DNA of 64,000 nt from an uncultured Lachnospiraceae bacterium (lineage in GTDB: Bacteria; Bacillota; Clostridia; Lachnospirales; Lachnospiraceae), in NCBI GenBank assembly GCA_947086895.1, contig CAMUAR010000012.1:1-64000 (forward strand), read 5' to 3'. Under the pieces are notes generated by a model that was not told the DNA's origin, made no database searches, and saw only the letters and a list, made by a program, of their open reading frames with translations. The position numbers and the translations under genes are program-made. Within the stretch, counting starts at the first letter, position 1. Each line of letters begins with the position of its first letter. This document shows, piece after piece, positions 27,626 through 36,697 of this stretch.

Positions 27626-27656
27626 AGGGGCGTCTCTGATTTTTAGACACGCCCCT
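27626..27656 (+). terminator. Stem-loop after parC
   Basis: A GC-rich stem (GGGGCGTCT with AGACACGCCCC, one bulge) lies 60 bp after the parC stop. No strong U-tract follows, so it may be a weak terminator or a 3'-end stabilising hairpin. Confidence 0.5.
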
Positions 27657-27719
27657 GCATATAATTTATCATCCTGCATAAGCTGTACTAAGCAAATATC
27701 CAAAGGATTTTAACCAGCT

Positions 27720-28850
27720 ATGCTGATCTATACGGTAAAACCAGGCGACACAGTAAATGCGATCGCCCGAACATTTCAAATTCCAATTTCTACTATTATC
27801 TACAACAACCAACTGCCTTATCCATACCAGCTTGCTGTCGGTCAAGCTCTGCTTTTATCCGCGGAAGGCAGCGATGCTAGACAGGTAATTGACACCGCCG
27901 GTTACGCCTACCCTTACGCGAATGAATCTGTACTTCGCCAGACATTGCCCTACATGACAGCGCTCAATATTTTCTCTTACGGCTTTACGGTCGAAGGAGA
28001 ACTGATTCCGCCCAGACAAAGCGACGAACGTCTGATCTTTCTCGCCAATACTTACGGCGCGCGTCCAGTAATGACGCTGACGCCCATCGACGCATCCGGC
28101 ACGTTCAACAACAACCTAATTTCCGGGCTTGTCCACAATCCCGCCTCCGTCGCTCGTCTGATCAATGAAATTATACAGCGTTTCGAACAAAGCGGAATTC
28201 AGGGAGTCGATGTCGATTTTGAGTATATTCTCCCGGAAGACCGCGTAGCTTTTGCCGATTTTGTCCGTGAGCTGCGCACTGCCGTAAACGCGGTTGGCTA
28301 CAAAGTTTCCGTCGCACTCGCGCCAAAAACTTCCGACAACCAGCCGGGACTTTTATATGAGGGCAAAGATTATGCTCTTCTTGGCGCAGCAGCAGATTTT
28401 GTGCTATTGATGACTTACGAGTGGGGTTATACATACAGCGTTCCGATGGCCGTCGCGCCAGTCAACAAAGTCCGCCAGGTCGTGGATTACGCCCTTACTC
28501 GTATCCCTGCTGGAAAAATACATCTTGGCATACCGAATTATGGATATGATTGGCCTCTTCCGCACATTGTCGGCGTGACAAAAGCAACCTCGATCGGAAA
28601 CCTTGCCGCAGTCCAGACTGCCATTGAAAACAACGCGGAAATCCAGTTTGACGAGACGGCGCAGAGTCCATGGTTCACTTATACAAAGGACGGTGTGCAG
28701 CATGAAGTCTGGTTTGAGGACGTCCGCAGCTATCAGGCAAAATTTGGACTTATCACAGAGTATGGACTTGCTGGAGCTGGATTCTGGCAGTTGATGCGCC
28801 CAAATCTTCCAGGCTGGCTGCTGATGTCAGGCACTTTCTGGATACGCTAA
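27720..28850 (+). CDS. LysM-GH18 glucosaminidase, SleL/YaaH-like
   Basis: A 376-residue protein with one LysM peptidoglycan-binding module (residues 1-48, LIYTVKPGDTVNAIARTFQIP) and a glycoside hydrolase 18 barrel. The catalytic signature is GIQGVDVDFEYI (about 158-169), with Glu167 as acid/base. There is no signal peptide. This build matches spore-coat/cortex enzymes such as SleL (YaaH) of Bacillus, which cut cortex N-acetylglucosaminyl bonds at germination, so it is probably made in the mother cell. Its 3' end overlaps the convergent sigF gene by 4 bp. Only a weak SD (AAAGGA, 12 nt upstream) precedes the ATG. Confidence 0.85.
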   Translation: MLIYTVKPGDTVNAIARTFQIPISTIIYNNQLPYPYQLAVGQALLLSAEGSDARQVIDTAGYAYPYANESVLRQTLPYMTALNIFSYGFTVEGELIPPRQSDERLIFLANTYGARPVMTLTPIDASGTFNNNLISGLVHNPASVARLINEIIQRFEQSGIQGVDVDFEYILPEDRVAFADFVRELRTAVNAVGYKVSVALAPKTSDNQPGLLYEGKDYALLGAAADFVLLMTYEWGYTYSVPMAVAPVNKVRQVVDYALTRIPAGKIHLGIPNYGYDWPLPHIVGVTKATSIGNLAAVQTAIENNAEIQFDETAQSPWFTYTKDGVQHEVWFEDVRSYQAKFGLITEYGLAGAGFWQLMRPNLPGWLLMSGTFWIR

Positions 28851-29602
28851 TTCAGTGCCGCCCTAAGTTTTTGCAGAATTCTTTTCTCCATTCGGGATAC
28901 CTGCACTTGACTGATCCCCAATACTGCCGCCACCTGATTCTGGGTCTTGTCCTCGAAATACCTGAGCCGCAGCAGCCGCTGCTCTGGCTCAGGCAGCCCT
29001 GCAAGCAGCTGTTCAAGCAAAATATGATTCAGCAGCTTCTCTTTTTCTGTATCGCCGTGTTCACTTGTGGACAATTCTCCCGCCGCTCCGCTGCTTCCTT
29101 GTACTACCTGATCTACAAGATATATTTCATTGCCGTCCCCCTGATAGACTGTGCGGTAAATCGATTCTACTTCCGCGCCTGCCTCAAGCGCCATCACAAC
29201 ATCTTCCCGTTTTAGCTCTGTGGCTGCCGCGATCTCATCCAGCGTCGCTTCCCTGCCAAGTTCCTTTTCCAACCGCTCCGATACCTGCCGGATTTTCCAC
29301 GCATTCTCCTTCATGGTCCGCGATACTTTCACCATCCCGTCATCGCGCAAAAAACGCTTAATCTCACCTGTAATCATCGGCACAGCATAAGTGGAAAACT
29401 GAACATCAAATTCCAGATCAAACTTATCAATCGCCTTCATCAATCCAATCGCTCCGATTTGAAACAAGTCCTCCGCCTCGTAACCCCTGCCGATAAAGCG
29501 CCGGACAATACTCCAGACCAGCCCGATATTATCCGTAATCATTTGTTCTCTCGCCGCGTCATCTCCCTGTTTACACCGCACAAGCAACTGAATCTGATCC
29601 AC
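28847..29602 (-). CDS. sigF: Forespore sigma factor SigF
   Basis: First compartment-specific sporulation sigma factor, active in the forespore after septation. Region 2 reads DLFQIGAIGLMKAIDKFDLEFDVQFSTYAVPMITGEIKRFLRDDG; region 4 helix-turn-helix reads TQNQVAAVLGISQVQVSRMEKRIL. GTG at 29602 is chosen because AAGGAGGG lies 7 nt upstream, giving 251 residues against 255 in B. subtilis; the open frame continues to a TTG at 29641 without an SD. It follows spoIIAB by 22 nt. The gene converges on, and overlaps by 4 bp, the LysM-GH18 gene. Confidence 0.95.
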   Translation of the reverse strand: MDQIQLLVRCKQGDDAAREQMITDNIGLVWSIVRRFIGRGYEAEDLFQIGAIGLMKAIDKFDLEFDVQFSTYAVPMITGEIKRFLRDDGMVKVSRTMKENAWKIRQVSERLEKELGREATLDEIAAATELKREDVVMALEAGAEVESIYRTVYQGDGNEIYLVDQVVQGSSGAAGELSTSEHGDTEKEKLLNHILLEQLLAGLPEPEQRLLRLRYFEDKTQNQVAAVLGISQVQVSRMEKRILQKLRAALN

Positions 29603-29624
29603 AAACTGCCCTCCTTCACTCTTT

Positions 29625-30161
29625 TCAAACTCCAGGCGCAATTTTCTTTTTCATTCGTACAATCGTGCCTCGCCCCAAGGCGGAGCGCACTTCCAGCTCG
29701 TCCATAAATGCTTCCATAAAAGCAAAGCCCATGCCAGAACGCTCCATATCTGGGCGCGTCGTATACATTGGCTCCATCGCGATCAGAATATTTTCTATCC
29801 CAACGCCGTGGTCTGTAACCTCGATCTGCACTTCGTTTTCCGATAGCGCAAGCCTCATTCGGATAATTCCATCCCCGCCGCTGTAGCCATGAATCACCGC
29901 GTTTGTAACCGCCTCGGACACCGCCGTTTTAATATCCGAAATCTCCTCCATCGTTGGATTCAACTGTGCAGTGTACGCGGCTGCTACCATTCTGGCAAAG
30001 CTTTCATTTCTCGACTGGGCGCAAAATTCAATTGCAACCTCATTCCTCTCAAGTTTACACCCGGATTCCGCCCCCGGTTCTTCCCAAATTCCCATACTCT
30101 CCTCCCCCATAAATACTTGTCTTTCCCCTGCTCTGCTGATAACACCCTGGAACTGTTCCAT
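29625..30161 (-). CDS. spoIIAB: Anti-sigma F factor SpoIIAB, with N-terminal extension
   Basis: A serine kinase and anti-sigma factor that holds SigF and phosphorylates SpoIIAA. GHKL ATPase motifs are present: N box SEAVTNAVIHGY, G1 DHGVGIENI, G2 SGMGFAFM. ATG at 30161 has a strong SD (TGGGGGATTAAT) and gives 178 residues, about 30 more than B. subtilis SpoIIAB (146). The family-conserved part starts at about residue 37 (NEVAIEFCAQSRNESFARMV), so residues 1-36 (MEQFQGVISRAGERQVF...) are an extra segment. It lies 61 nt after spoIIAA and 22 nt before sigF. Confidence 0.94.
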   Translation of the reverse strand: MEQFQGVISRAGERQVFMGEESMGIWEEPGAESGCKLERNEVAIEFCAQSRNESFARMVAAAYTAQLNPTMEEISDIKTAVSEAVTNAVIHGYSGGDGIIRMRLALSENEVQIEVTDHGVGIENILIAMEPMYTTRPDMERSGMGFAFMEAFMDELEVRSALGRGTIVRMKKKIAPGV

Positions 30162-30222
30162 ATTAATCCCCCATTTCTGTAAGTATGAAGTGAGCTTCAT
30201 ATTCACTTTTCGTTCATTTTTC

Positions 30223-30594
30223 TTATGCCTTTCCCTCTTTCAGCGCATGCAGTGCTTCCTTTCTCCCCGGATAACACGGCATAATTCGATACAGCCCGGA
30301 AACAGTCAAAATCCGGTCTACCTCTTTGCCAACGCCGCAGCACGCGATCTTTCCTCCCTGAAATATCACTTTCTTATAGCGCCCCATAATAACCCCAATG
30401 CCAGAGCTGTCCATAAACCGGATTTTCGAAAAATCAAAAAGCAAGTGTGCTACTTCCCCGCGGTCAATCGTCTCATCTGCCTTTTTGCGCACAAACGTCG
30501 CGCAATGATGATCCAGATCGCTTGTTGGAATGATAATAAGCACCTGTCCATCTTTCTCACAAATCACTTGCTCCTTCCCGTTTTTTTCTTCCAT
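30223..30594 (-). CDS. spoIIAA: Anti-anti-sigma factor SpoIIAA
   Basis: STAS-domain protein that frees SigF by binding SpoIIAB when unphosphorylated. The phospho-acceptor motif is RFMDSSGIGVIMGRYK, with Ser at the usual place. ATG at 30594 gives 123 residues (117 in B. subtilis). The start is uncertain: the codon before is also ATG, and the frame continues upstream to a TTG at 30681. A small overlapping open frame with a better SD (30557-30649) ends 37 nt inside this gene and may couple its translation. First gene of spoIIAA-spoIIAB-sigF; I could not identify the expected sigma-H promoter with confidence. Confidence 0.92.
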   Translation of the reverse strand: MEEKNGKEQVICEKDGQVLIIIPTSDLDHHCATFVRKKADETIDRGEVAHLLFDFSKIRFMDSSGIGVIMGRYKKVIFQGGKIACCGVGKEVDRILTVSGLYRIMPCYPGRKEALHALKEGKA

Positions 30595-30649
30595 CATCCA
30601 CCTCATTTCTGCATGGCAAAAAAATATCTTTTCCGAACTGCAGCGCCAT
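30557..30649 (-). CDS. Possible 30-residue leader peptide overlapping spoIIAA
   Basis: An ATG at 30649 has the perfect SD TAAGGAGG about 11 nt upstream and opens a 30-codon frame (MALQFGKDIFLPCRN...) that ends at 30557, inside spoIIAA. The best ribosome-binding site of the region therefore points at this frame and not at spoIIAA. It could be a translational coupler for spoIIAA, whose own start has a badly spaced SD. It may equally be chance. Confidence 0.3.
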   Translation of the reverse strand: MALQFGKDIFLPCRNEVDDGRKKREGASDL

Positions 30650-30737
30650 GCTGTTGCAGCCCTCCTTACAATATCTCCCAATGCAAATCAAATTTATCGT
30701 TGTTGAAAATAGAAAATATTGTAAATCACTGTCGGAC

Positions 30738-30770
30738 ACAAAAAAAGAGTACAGCCGTTCTGCTGTCCTC
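30738..30770 (-). terminator. Terminator of the zinc-ribbon TPR gene
   Basis: On the minus strand ACAGC-loop-GGCTGT (30766-30751) is followed by ACTCTTTTTTTGTG. It lies 40 nt after the 30808 stop and separates that gene from the spoIIA operon. Confidence 0.65.
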
Positions 30771-30807
30771 TTTTGCTGTTTTTTTGGCGAAATGCCATAT
30801 CTGCCTG

Positions 30808-32211
30808 TCAATCCATACCCATCTCTCCCAAGCGTGTCCGCGTGTAGCCCGCAAGCGAAGAATCTGGATATTCTTCCAGCAGTTTCCGGTAATAAACTGC
30901 CGCCTGATCAAACTGCTCCAAATACTGATAAGACCTTCCAAGATAATAATAACAGGACTCCCCAAAAAATCCGTAATCATAAGCTGACTGTAAGTAAGAT
31001 GCCGATTTTGTATAGTCTCCCTCCGAATACGCATCGCGTCCCAACTGGTAGACCGGGTCTTTCGCCAACATATAAACCTGATTTTTTAAATCTTCATACA
31101 AAGAAACCGCATCCGTATTCTGCATTTGGCTTGGGTCAAAACGGTTAAACTGCGAAGCAAGTTCAATAATCTCTTCCTCCTTGGTTTCTTTTTTTTCTAC
31201 AGTTTCAATATAGCTTGAAATCAGCTGAAACATTTTATCATACATATGCTCATCATACTCTGGTATCTGAATCGACGATAATTCCCTGGCGGACTCTTCA
31301 TATTTTTGTTTCCAAAGCGCTGTTTCTTTTTCCAGAGATGTGAGCGCCGCCTCCTTAATCCGCAGTTCGCTGCTGTAGTCAAGCCGCTCCTTGTCGTACT
31401 CGCTCCGCACGTTCTTTTTTACGGTCGGTACAATCAGTAAAAATGTCACAAGGATACCGACAAGCGCGCCAACAACCAGCGTAATCCAAGCCATAATATT
31501 GGGCTTTTCCTCCGTATACACTGCTGTAGACGGCGTAAACTGTATTGTATCGCCAGATTCCTTTAAAGGTTCCTCTTGCGCCTGTGATGGATTCTTCGTC
31601 TGCTTTTCCAGTTCTTTTAAGTACTTGAGGGTGGTAACATTCGCCACGTCGAGCTGCACAGCATAATCCAGCTGCTTTCTCGCGCGGTCCCACTCTCCAT
31701 TGTGCAGATACAAAAGCGCCAAAAGCTGCCTTGCACGCAGAAAATCCGGGTGAATACTGACTACTTTTTTCAACTGCAAGATTGCCAGATCTTCCCCGCC
31801 CTGCCTTGCCGCGTCCAGAGCTAAATTATATTTTTTGATTCCCTGGTTCATCCCGTCCAGCTTTGTCGGATTTCCCTGAATCTTCTCCATATAATCGTCC
31901 GCCCAGTTATCTTCCGGCTGAAAATGCTTGCTGACCACCCACTCGCCCAAAGCGGCCACAATCTCCCCCTGCCCGTAAAGCACAAGACCAAGCAAATTTC
32001 TCGCCGCAGTGTTGCGCTTATTCATCTCAAGGCTTTTTTTCAAATACTGTACGGCGCCGCTGAGATCTCTGACGTTCGCTCGCTCCAGCCCTTTATTGTA
32101 ATAACTATTTGACAAGCGTATAATCTTTTTGTAGGCTGACAAATCAGCACCGCATGTGTCACAATAATTTCTGTTTTTCGGAATTATAGTGCCGCATCTT
32201 GGGCATATCAT
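30808..32211 (-). CDS. Zinc-ribbon, TPR-containing membrane protein
   Basis: A 467-residue protein of unknown function. It starts with a CPRCG...CDTCG zinc ribbon (residues 3-21), then cytoplasmic TPR-like repeats (about 30-205: NAVQYLKKSLEMNKRNTAARNLLGLVLY, DLAILQLKKVVSIHPDFLRARQLLALLYL), one membrane helix (about 240-262), an extracytoplasmic coiled coil (about 270-320) and C-terminal TPRs (about 385-460, including YQLGRDAYSEGDYTKSASYLQSAY and QFDQAAVYYRKLLEEYPDSSLA). This build suggests a scaffold linking cytoplasmic and outer-face partners. SD AGAGGGAAAGC precedes ATG. It lies upstream of spoIIAA but is separated from it by a terminator. Confidence 0.75.
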   Translation of the reverse strand: MICPRCGTIIPKNRNYCDTCGADLSAYKKIIRLSNSYYNKGLERANVRDLSGAVQYLKKSLEMNKRNTAARNLLGLVLYGQGEIVAALGEWVVSKHFQPEDNWADDYMEKIQGNPTKLDGMNQGIKKYNLALDAARQGGEDLAILQLKKVVSIHPDFLRARQLLALLYLHNGEWDRARKQLDYAVQLDVANVTTLKYLKELEKQTKNPSQAQEEPLKESGDTIQFTPSTAVYTEEKPNIMAWITLVVGALVGILVTFLLIVPTVKKNVRSEYDKERLDYSSELRIKEAALTSLEKETALWKQKYEESARELSSIQIPEYDEHMYDKMFQLISSYIETVEKKETKEEEIIELASQFNRFDPSQMQNTDAVSLYEDLKNQVYMLAKDPVYQLGRDAYSEGDYTKSASYLQSAYDYGFFGESCYYYLGRSYQYLEQFDQAAVYYRKLLEEYPDSSLAGYTRTRLGEMGMD

Positions 32212-32403
32212 GCTTTCCCTCTTTTCCGCATATCAAAGACCAGAAATTATTTTTTCTGCGCCATGATTTGCCAAAACTTCTGTGTATCAACATCGGATAC
32301 CTGGCTCGATAATGTCAGGTAACGACTGATCTTTATTAAGTGACTTTCTTATTTGTCTAAGCTTGCAAAGCCAAAATTCCAGCAGCGATACCTTCAGATA
32401 CCA

Positions 32404-32550
32404 TCACACTTGGCGCCCCTTTTTTTCTTTCAGCACCTTGTCAATAATATCTGAAATATCTGTCAGATCATTATTATAAATGGCTTCTTCCGCTTCGTCC
32501 ACTTCCAAACTCGGCTGGTATTTGGCAAGTTCCTTTTCAAAATTCAACAT
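32404..32550 (-). CDS. Small acidic protein of 48 residues
   Basis: An ATG at 32550 opens a 48-codon frame: MLNFEKELAKYQPSLEVDEA, then EEAIYNNDLTDISDIIDKVL and a basic end KEKKGRQV. It is strongly acidic and probably helical, with the amphipathic pattern of a small adaptor. A weak SD (GGAAG) lies 7 nt upstream. Codon use is ordinary. I recall small proteins of this look in related Lachnospiraceae but cannot name a family. No partner is evident; the nearest genes are valS and the zinc-ribbon TPR gene. Confidence 0.55.
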   Translation of the reverse strand: MLNFEKELAKYQPSLEVDEAEEAIYNNDLTDISDIIDKVLKEKKGRQV

Positions 32551-33014
32551 AGTAATCTTCCATTCCGAGAACGTTTCTGTTCGAGAAACCGCAAGAGAAC
32601 GCTGCGAATGCAGTTCCTCTTGTTGGATCAGGGCTTATTTGCGACGTTCCCAGCACAAACAGCTGCATAAAAAATAAGTGCATCGAATGTTCATTTTCCT
32701 TTTATTCTGCTGTGTACAACAAAATTCCGGTGCAAAAAATTCTCCGGCAAAGTGGAATTTCTCTATAGACAGCGGCGGGGAAGGCATTTTTACTTCCCCC
32801 GCTCCCCATAACTATACCTATTCTGGACAAAAAAATCAATACCTTCTGTAAAAAACTGCCGCATACTATGTCCTATTCCCGACATATCCTGGCAAAAACT
32901 GCCGTAAATACAAAATTCTACACTGCAAAATCTCTATTAAATTCCCGTCTCGTCAAAATCTTCCATGCCATCTGCATTTCTATCACAAGACTGCGCGATA
33001 ACAAAGATGATTTT
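32551..33014. other. Gap after valS
   Basis: No gene is visible. A long imperfect stem-loop (gcggggaag at 32775-32783 with cttccccc-gc at 32793-32802) lies here, and a GAAC...GTTC-type dyad near 32590-32625 precedes the 48-residue gene. A weak dyad (ACCTG...CAGGT, about 32300-32325) lies on its other side. Confidence 0.5.
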
Positions 33015-35702
33015 CTATTTCATCAAATGCCCAAGCTGTTGATCTACCTGCGCCATCATATCCGTATATTTTTTCAGCTTTTCTTTTTCTTCCGCAAGTT
33101 TTGCCTCCGGTGCTTTATTGACAAAATTCGGGTTGGCAAGCATCCCATTCACGCGCTTTAACTCCCCGGAAAGTCTCTCTTTTTCTTTTTCAAGACGTTT
33201 TATCTCTTTCTCGATATCTACAAGGTCTGCAAACGGAATATAGATCGCCGCCTGATGAATCACCGCGGACACTGCGTCGTCGGCAATCCCCGTTTTATCG
33301 CTCTGCACCTTCACCTCGCCCGCATAAGCAAGCGGCGCAAAAAACACCTGACCTGCCGTAAAAATATCGCGCACTTTTTCGCTGTCTGACACAATATAGA
33401 CGGTCGCCTTTCTGCTTGGCGGAACATTCATCTGCGTCCTGACGTTGCGGATCGCCTTAACAGCATCCTTCATCCGCTCAACCGCCTCTTCCTCCTGCGC
33501 GAAATCGCCTTCTTCCAAATATTTTGGCCAAACGGACACCATAATGGACTGCTCCTCGTCAATCATCCCTTCCGCTTCCTTCAAAGTGCAGAAAATCTCC
33601 TCTGTCACAAATGGCATATAAGGGTGCAGAAGTCTTAACGAGATCGACAGTACTGTGCGCAGCGTCCACATTGCTGCTTTTTTCGACGCCGCATTATCTC
33701 CGTACAAGCGCGGTTTTACCATCTCGATATACCAGTCGCAAAACTCTTCCCAGATAAAATCATAGATTTTCTGCGCGGCAATCCCCATCTCATAATGTTC
33801 CAGATTATCTGTAACTTCGCTTACCAGCTTATTCGCCTTGGATAAAATCCACCGGTCTGCGCTTGTCAAAGCATCTTTCTCCACGAATTTCTCCGCAGGA
33901 TCCAGATTTTGTTCTCTCATACCAGCCATATTCATCAAAATAAAGCGAGACGCATTCCAGACCTTGTTCGCAAAGTTTCTGCTCGCCTCAACTCTCTCCC
34001 AGTAAAAACGCATATCATTGCCCGGCGCATTTCCTGTAATCAATGTAAATCGCAGAGCGTCCGCACCGTATTTATCAATCACCTCAAGCGGGTCAATTCC
34101 GTTTCCAAGCGATTTGCTCATCTTGCGTCCAAGAGAATCGCGCACAAGCCCATGAAACAGCACCGTATCGAACGGTTTTTTCCCGGTGTGTTCATAGCCT
34201 GAAAAAATCATGCGGATCACCCAGAAAAATATAATATCGTACCCTGTCACAAGCACGCTGGTCGGATAAAAATATTCCAGGTCTTTTGTCTTTTCCGGCC
34301 AGCCGAGCGTCGAAAACGGCCACAGAGCAGAAGAAAACCAAGTATCTAGTGTATCCTCGTCCTGTTTCAAATGTACGCCGCCGCATTTTGGACACACATT
34401 CGGAGCCTCCGCCTTTTTCGCCACGGTGATTTCCCCGCAGTCGCCGCAGTAGTACGCCGGAATGCGGTGTCCCCACCAGAGCTGTCTGGAGATACACCAG
34501 TCTTTTATATTGTCTGTCCAGTTGTAATAGATCTTTTCCATACGCTCTGGAATCAGCTGAATTTCCTTATTTTTTACCGCCTCAACTGCAGGCTTTATCA
34601 ACTCGTTCATCCTGACAAACCACTGTTGTTTAATCAGCGGCTCCACGGTTGTATGACAGCGGTAGCAAGTTCCGACATTGTGGCTGTAATCCTCAACGCG
34701 CACCAAAAGTCCCATCTCTTTCAGTTCTTCCACAATCTGCTTTCTCACTTTGTAGCGATCCATGCCCGCAAACTTTCCGCCGTTTTCATTGATTGTCGCA
34801 TCGTCGTTCATAATATTGATCTCCGGCAGATTATGACGCTTCCCGACCTCAAAATCATTTGGGTCGTGCGCCGGAGTAATCTTTACAACACCCGTGCCAA
34901 AATCCTTTTCGACATAAGAATCCGCAACCACTGGAATCTCCCTGTTTACAAAAGGCACGCGCACGGTTTTTCCGACAAGATGCGCATAGCGCTCGTCGTC
35001 TGGGTGAACTGCGACCGCCGTATCGCCAAGCATCGTCTCCGGTCTTGTCGTCGCAAACTCCAAAAATTCATCCGTGCCGACTACCGGGTACTTAATATGC
35101 CAAAAATGCCCTGCCTGCTCCTCGTATTCTACCTCCGCATCCGAGATGGAAGTCTCGCACACCGGACACCAGTTGATAATGCGCGATCCTTTATAAATCA
35201 AGCCTTTGCGGTGCATTTTACAAAAGACTTCCTCCACCGCCTTCGAACAGCCCTCATCCATTGTAAAACGCTCGCGCTCCCAGTCACAGGACGACCCAAG
35301 CTTCTTTAACTGGCTGACAATACGACCGCCGTACTCCTCTTTCCAAGCCCACGCGCGCTTTAAAAACTCCTCGCGCCCAAGCTCCTCCTTGCTCGTCCCT
35401 TCCTGCTTTAACTTTTCGACAATTTTCGCCTCGGTTGCAATGCTCGCATGGTCTGTTCCAGGCTGCCAGAGCGCGTTATAACCCTGCATTCTCTTAAAAC
35501 GCACCAAAATATCCTGCATTGTATTATCAAGCGCATGTCCCATATGCAGCTGCCCTGTAATATTTGGCGGCGGAATTACAATGGTAAACGGCTTTTTGCC
35601 GGAATCCGGCTCCGCGTGGAAATAACCTTTTTTTATCCACTTTTCATACAAACGATCTTCAATATCTTTTGGATCGTAATTTTTTGCAAGTTCTTTTTGC
35701 AT
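33015..35702 (-). CDS. valS: Valyl-tRNA synthetase
   Basis: Charges tRNA-Val in the cytoplasm. Class I motifs are intact: [25 protein letters not shown] (HIGH-type HMGH, about residue 50), the editing domain with [19 protein letters not shown], and [12 protein letters not shown] (KMSKS). A C-terminal coiled coil (about 820-890, [20 protein letters not shown]) is typical of ValS. Length 895 residues. ATG at 35702 is chosen for the SD AGGAGGAAG; the open frame extends upstream into the leader without support. Expression is set by its own promoter and a T-box leader. Confidence 0.97.
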   Translation of the reverse strand: MQKELAKNYDPKDIEDRLYEKWIKKGYFHAEPDSGKKPFTIVIPPPNITGQLHMGHALDNTMQDILVRFKRMQGYNALWQPGTDHASIATEAKIVEKLKQEGTSKEELGREEFLKRAWAWKEEYGGRIVSQLKKLGSSCDWERERFTMDEGCSKAVEEVFCKMHRKGLIYKGSRIINWCPVCETSISDAEVEYEEQAGHFWHIKYPVVGTDEFLEFATTRPETMLGDTAVAVHPDDERYAHLVGKTVRVPFVNREIPVVADSYVEKDFGTGVVKITPAHDPNDFEVGKRHNLPEINIMNDDATINENGGKFAGMDRYKVRKQIVEELKEMGLLVRVEDYSHNVGTCYRCHTTVEPLIKQQWFVRMNELIKPAVEAVKNKEIQLIPERMEKIYYNWTDNIKDWCISRQLWWGHRIPAYYCGDCGEITVAKKAEAPNVCPKCGGVHLKQDEDTLDTWFSSALWPFSTLGWPEKTKDLEYFYPTSVLVTGYDIIFFWVIRMIFSGYEHTGKKPFDTVLFHGLVRDSLGRKMSKSLGNGIDPLEVIDKYGADALRFTLITGNAPGNDMRFYWERVEASRNFANKVWNASRFILMNMAGMREQNLDPAEKFVEKDALTSADRWILSKANKLVSEVTDNLEHYEMGIAAQKIYDFIWEEFCDWYIEMVKPRLYGDNAASKKAAMWTLRTVLSISLRLLHPYMPFVTEEIFCTLKEAEGMIDEEQSIMVSVWPKYLEEGDFAQEEEAVERMKDAVKAIRNVRTQMNVPPSRKATVYIVSDSEKVRDIFTAGQVFFAPLAYAGEVKVQSDKTGIADDAVSAVIHQAAIYIPFADLVDIEKEIKRLEKEKERLSGELKRVNGMLANPNFVNKAPEAKLAEEKEKLKKYTDMMAQVDQQLGHLMK

Positions 35703-35822
35703 AAACTTCCTCCTATATACAACTATTTTTATACTTGTCATCAGGCAATATTTATCAAAAATGCGTCCGATCACTTACCCCAGAATCGCTCTATTATACT
35801 TAGAGGAACCTCTTATAATGAT

Positions 35823-35990
35823 AAAAAAAGTCCCCCGCCACCAAAAAGCGAAGAACCGCGATACCACTTTGATCCGCAGCAGGCGCTGTCCCTCCCATGC
35901 CCTGCAATCTACCCGCAAGGGCGTGTCCAGGTCATGCAAAAAGCAACAAAAAAACTTGTCCCTGCACGCTATCTATTTAGATTTACCCGT
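35823..35990 (-). ncRNA. T-box leader of valS
   Basis: On the minus strand the T-box motif reads AAAGTGGTATCGCGG (35870-35856). It is followed by a terminator stem (GTTCTTCGC, 35856-35848, with GCGGGGGAC, 35838-35830) and a seven-U tract. The 5' part can form a stem I: AATCTA near 35980 pairs with TAGATT, and GCGTG with CACGC inside it; GUA (Val) occurs on the 3' side of this stem. Uncharged tRNA-Val should stabilise the antiterminator and allow valS expression. The leader is compact, and the specifier assignment is tentative. Confidence 0.85.
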
Positions 35991-35995
35991 TCAAT

Positions 35996-36024
35996 ATCTT
36001 AAACAAAACATCAAAGATTGTCAA
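35996..36024 (-). promoter_or_regulatory. Sigma-A promoter of valS
   Basis: TTGACA (36024-36019), a 17-nt spacer and TAAGAT (36001-35996) on the minus strand. It places the start of transcription about 130 nt before the T-box motif. Confidence 0.9.
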
Positions 36025-36392
36025 GGGTTTTATGCGGATTTTAAAGAAAATATTTTGATATATATCCAACACTTAAATTTTCCTCAGGTCCGTTCGCCAA
36101 AGACAATTTTATATCAGACAATACCATAAAAGAAAATTAAATTATAAAAGATTTTTATTCAAAAAACAAACGTCGGCTCAATCTTCCAAACTTTGGTTCC
36201 CTAAGCAAAAAAGAAATGCTGGATACTCTTATGCTTTCACACGACTTTTCTGCCATTCAATTTGTCAAAAAATAACGGCGCACCGCTGCCGCCTTATCCA
36301 CAATCTATTGTGAGTGAAGCCTTTTGACACTTTCCATGCCAAAAAAGAGGTCACTAGAAAAGCCGAAACAATTCCAGAATGTGCCTGAAAAC

Positions 36393-36614
36393 TCATTCCT
36401 GCGTTCTTTTCACAGCAGTCTTGCAAAAAAGCAGGGGAGTGCAGACTGCTGCGAAACTTTCTGCGTGCTTTAACCTAAGTTTACAACAATCAATGATCCC
36501 CCCTCGCGGCACAATATCAGAAATCTCAAAACCATAGCGCACAAACAAATTTAATATATTAAGCCATATATCACCCTTCAGACAGTTAAACGCCAGAGAA
36601 AAATAACTTATAAA
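36393..36614 (-). pseudogene. Possible decayed coding fragment
   Basis: The 570-bp region between valS and the 36698 gene has no intact gene. One minus frame stays open for 73 codons with protein-like composition (…NLFVRYGFEISDIVPRGG…) but has no start codon or ribosome-binding site, suggesting a gene remnant. The same region holds a stem-loop (36415-36422 with 36443-36450, near CAGCAGTC...GACTGCTG) and a 14-bp inverted repeat (CACAAT-CT-ATTGTG, about 36300-36313). The call is weak. Confidence 0.25.
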
Positions 36615-36697
36615 CTACTTATGTCAAAAACCCGTGGGACTGCAGCCTTAATTTCAAAAATCCAATAAATTTTAGAGTAAATTTATATATTAAAACT

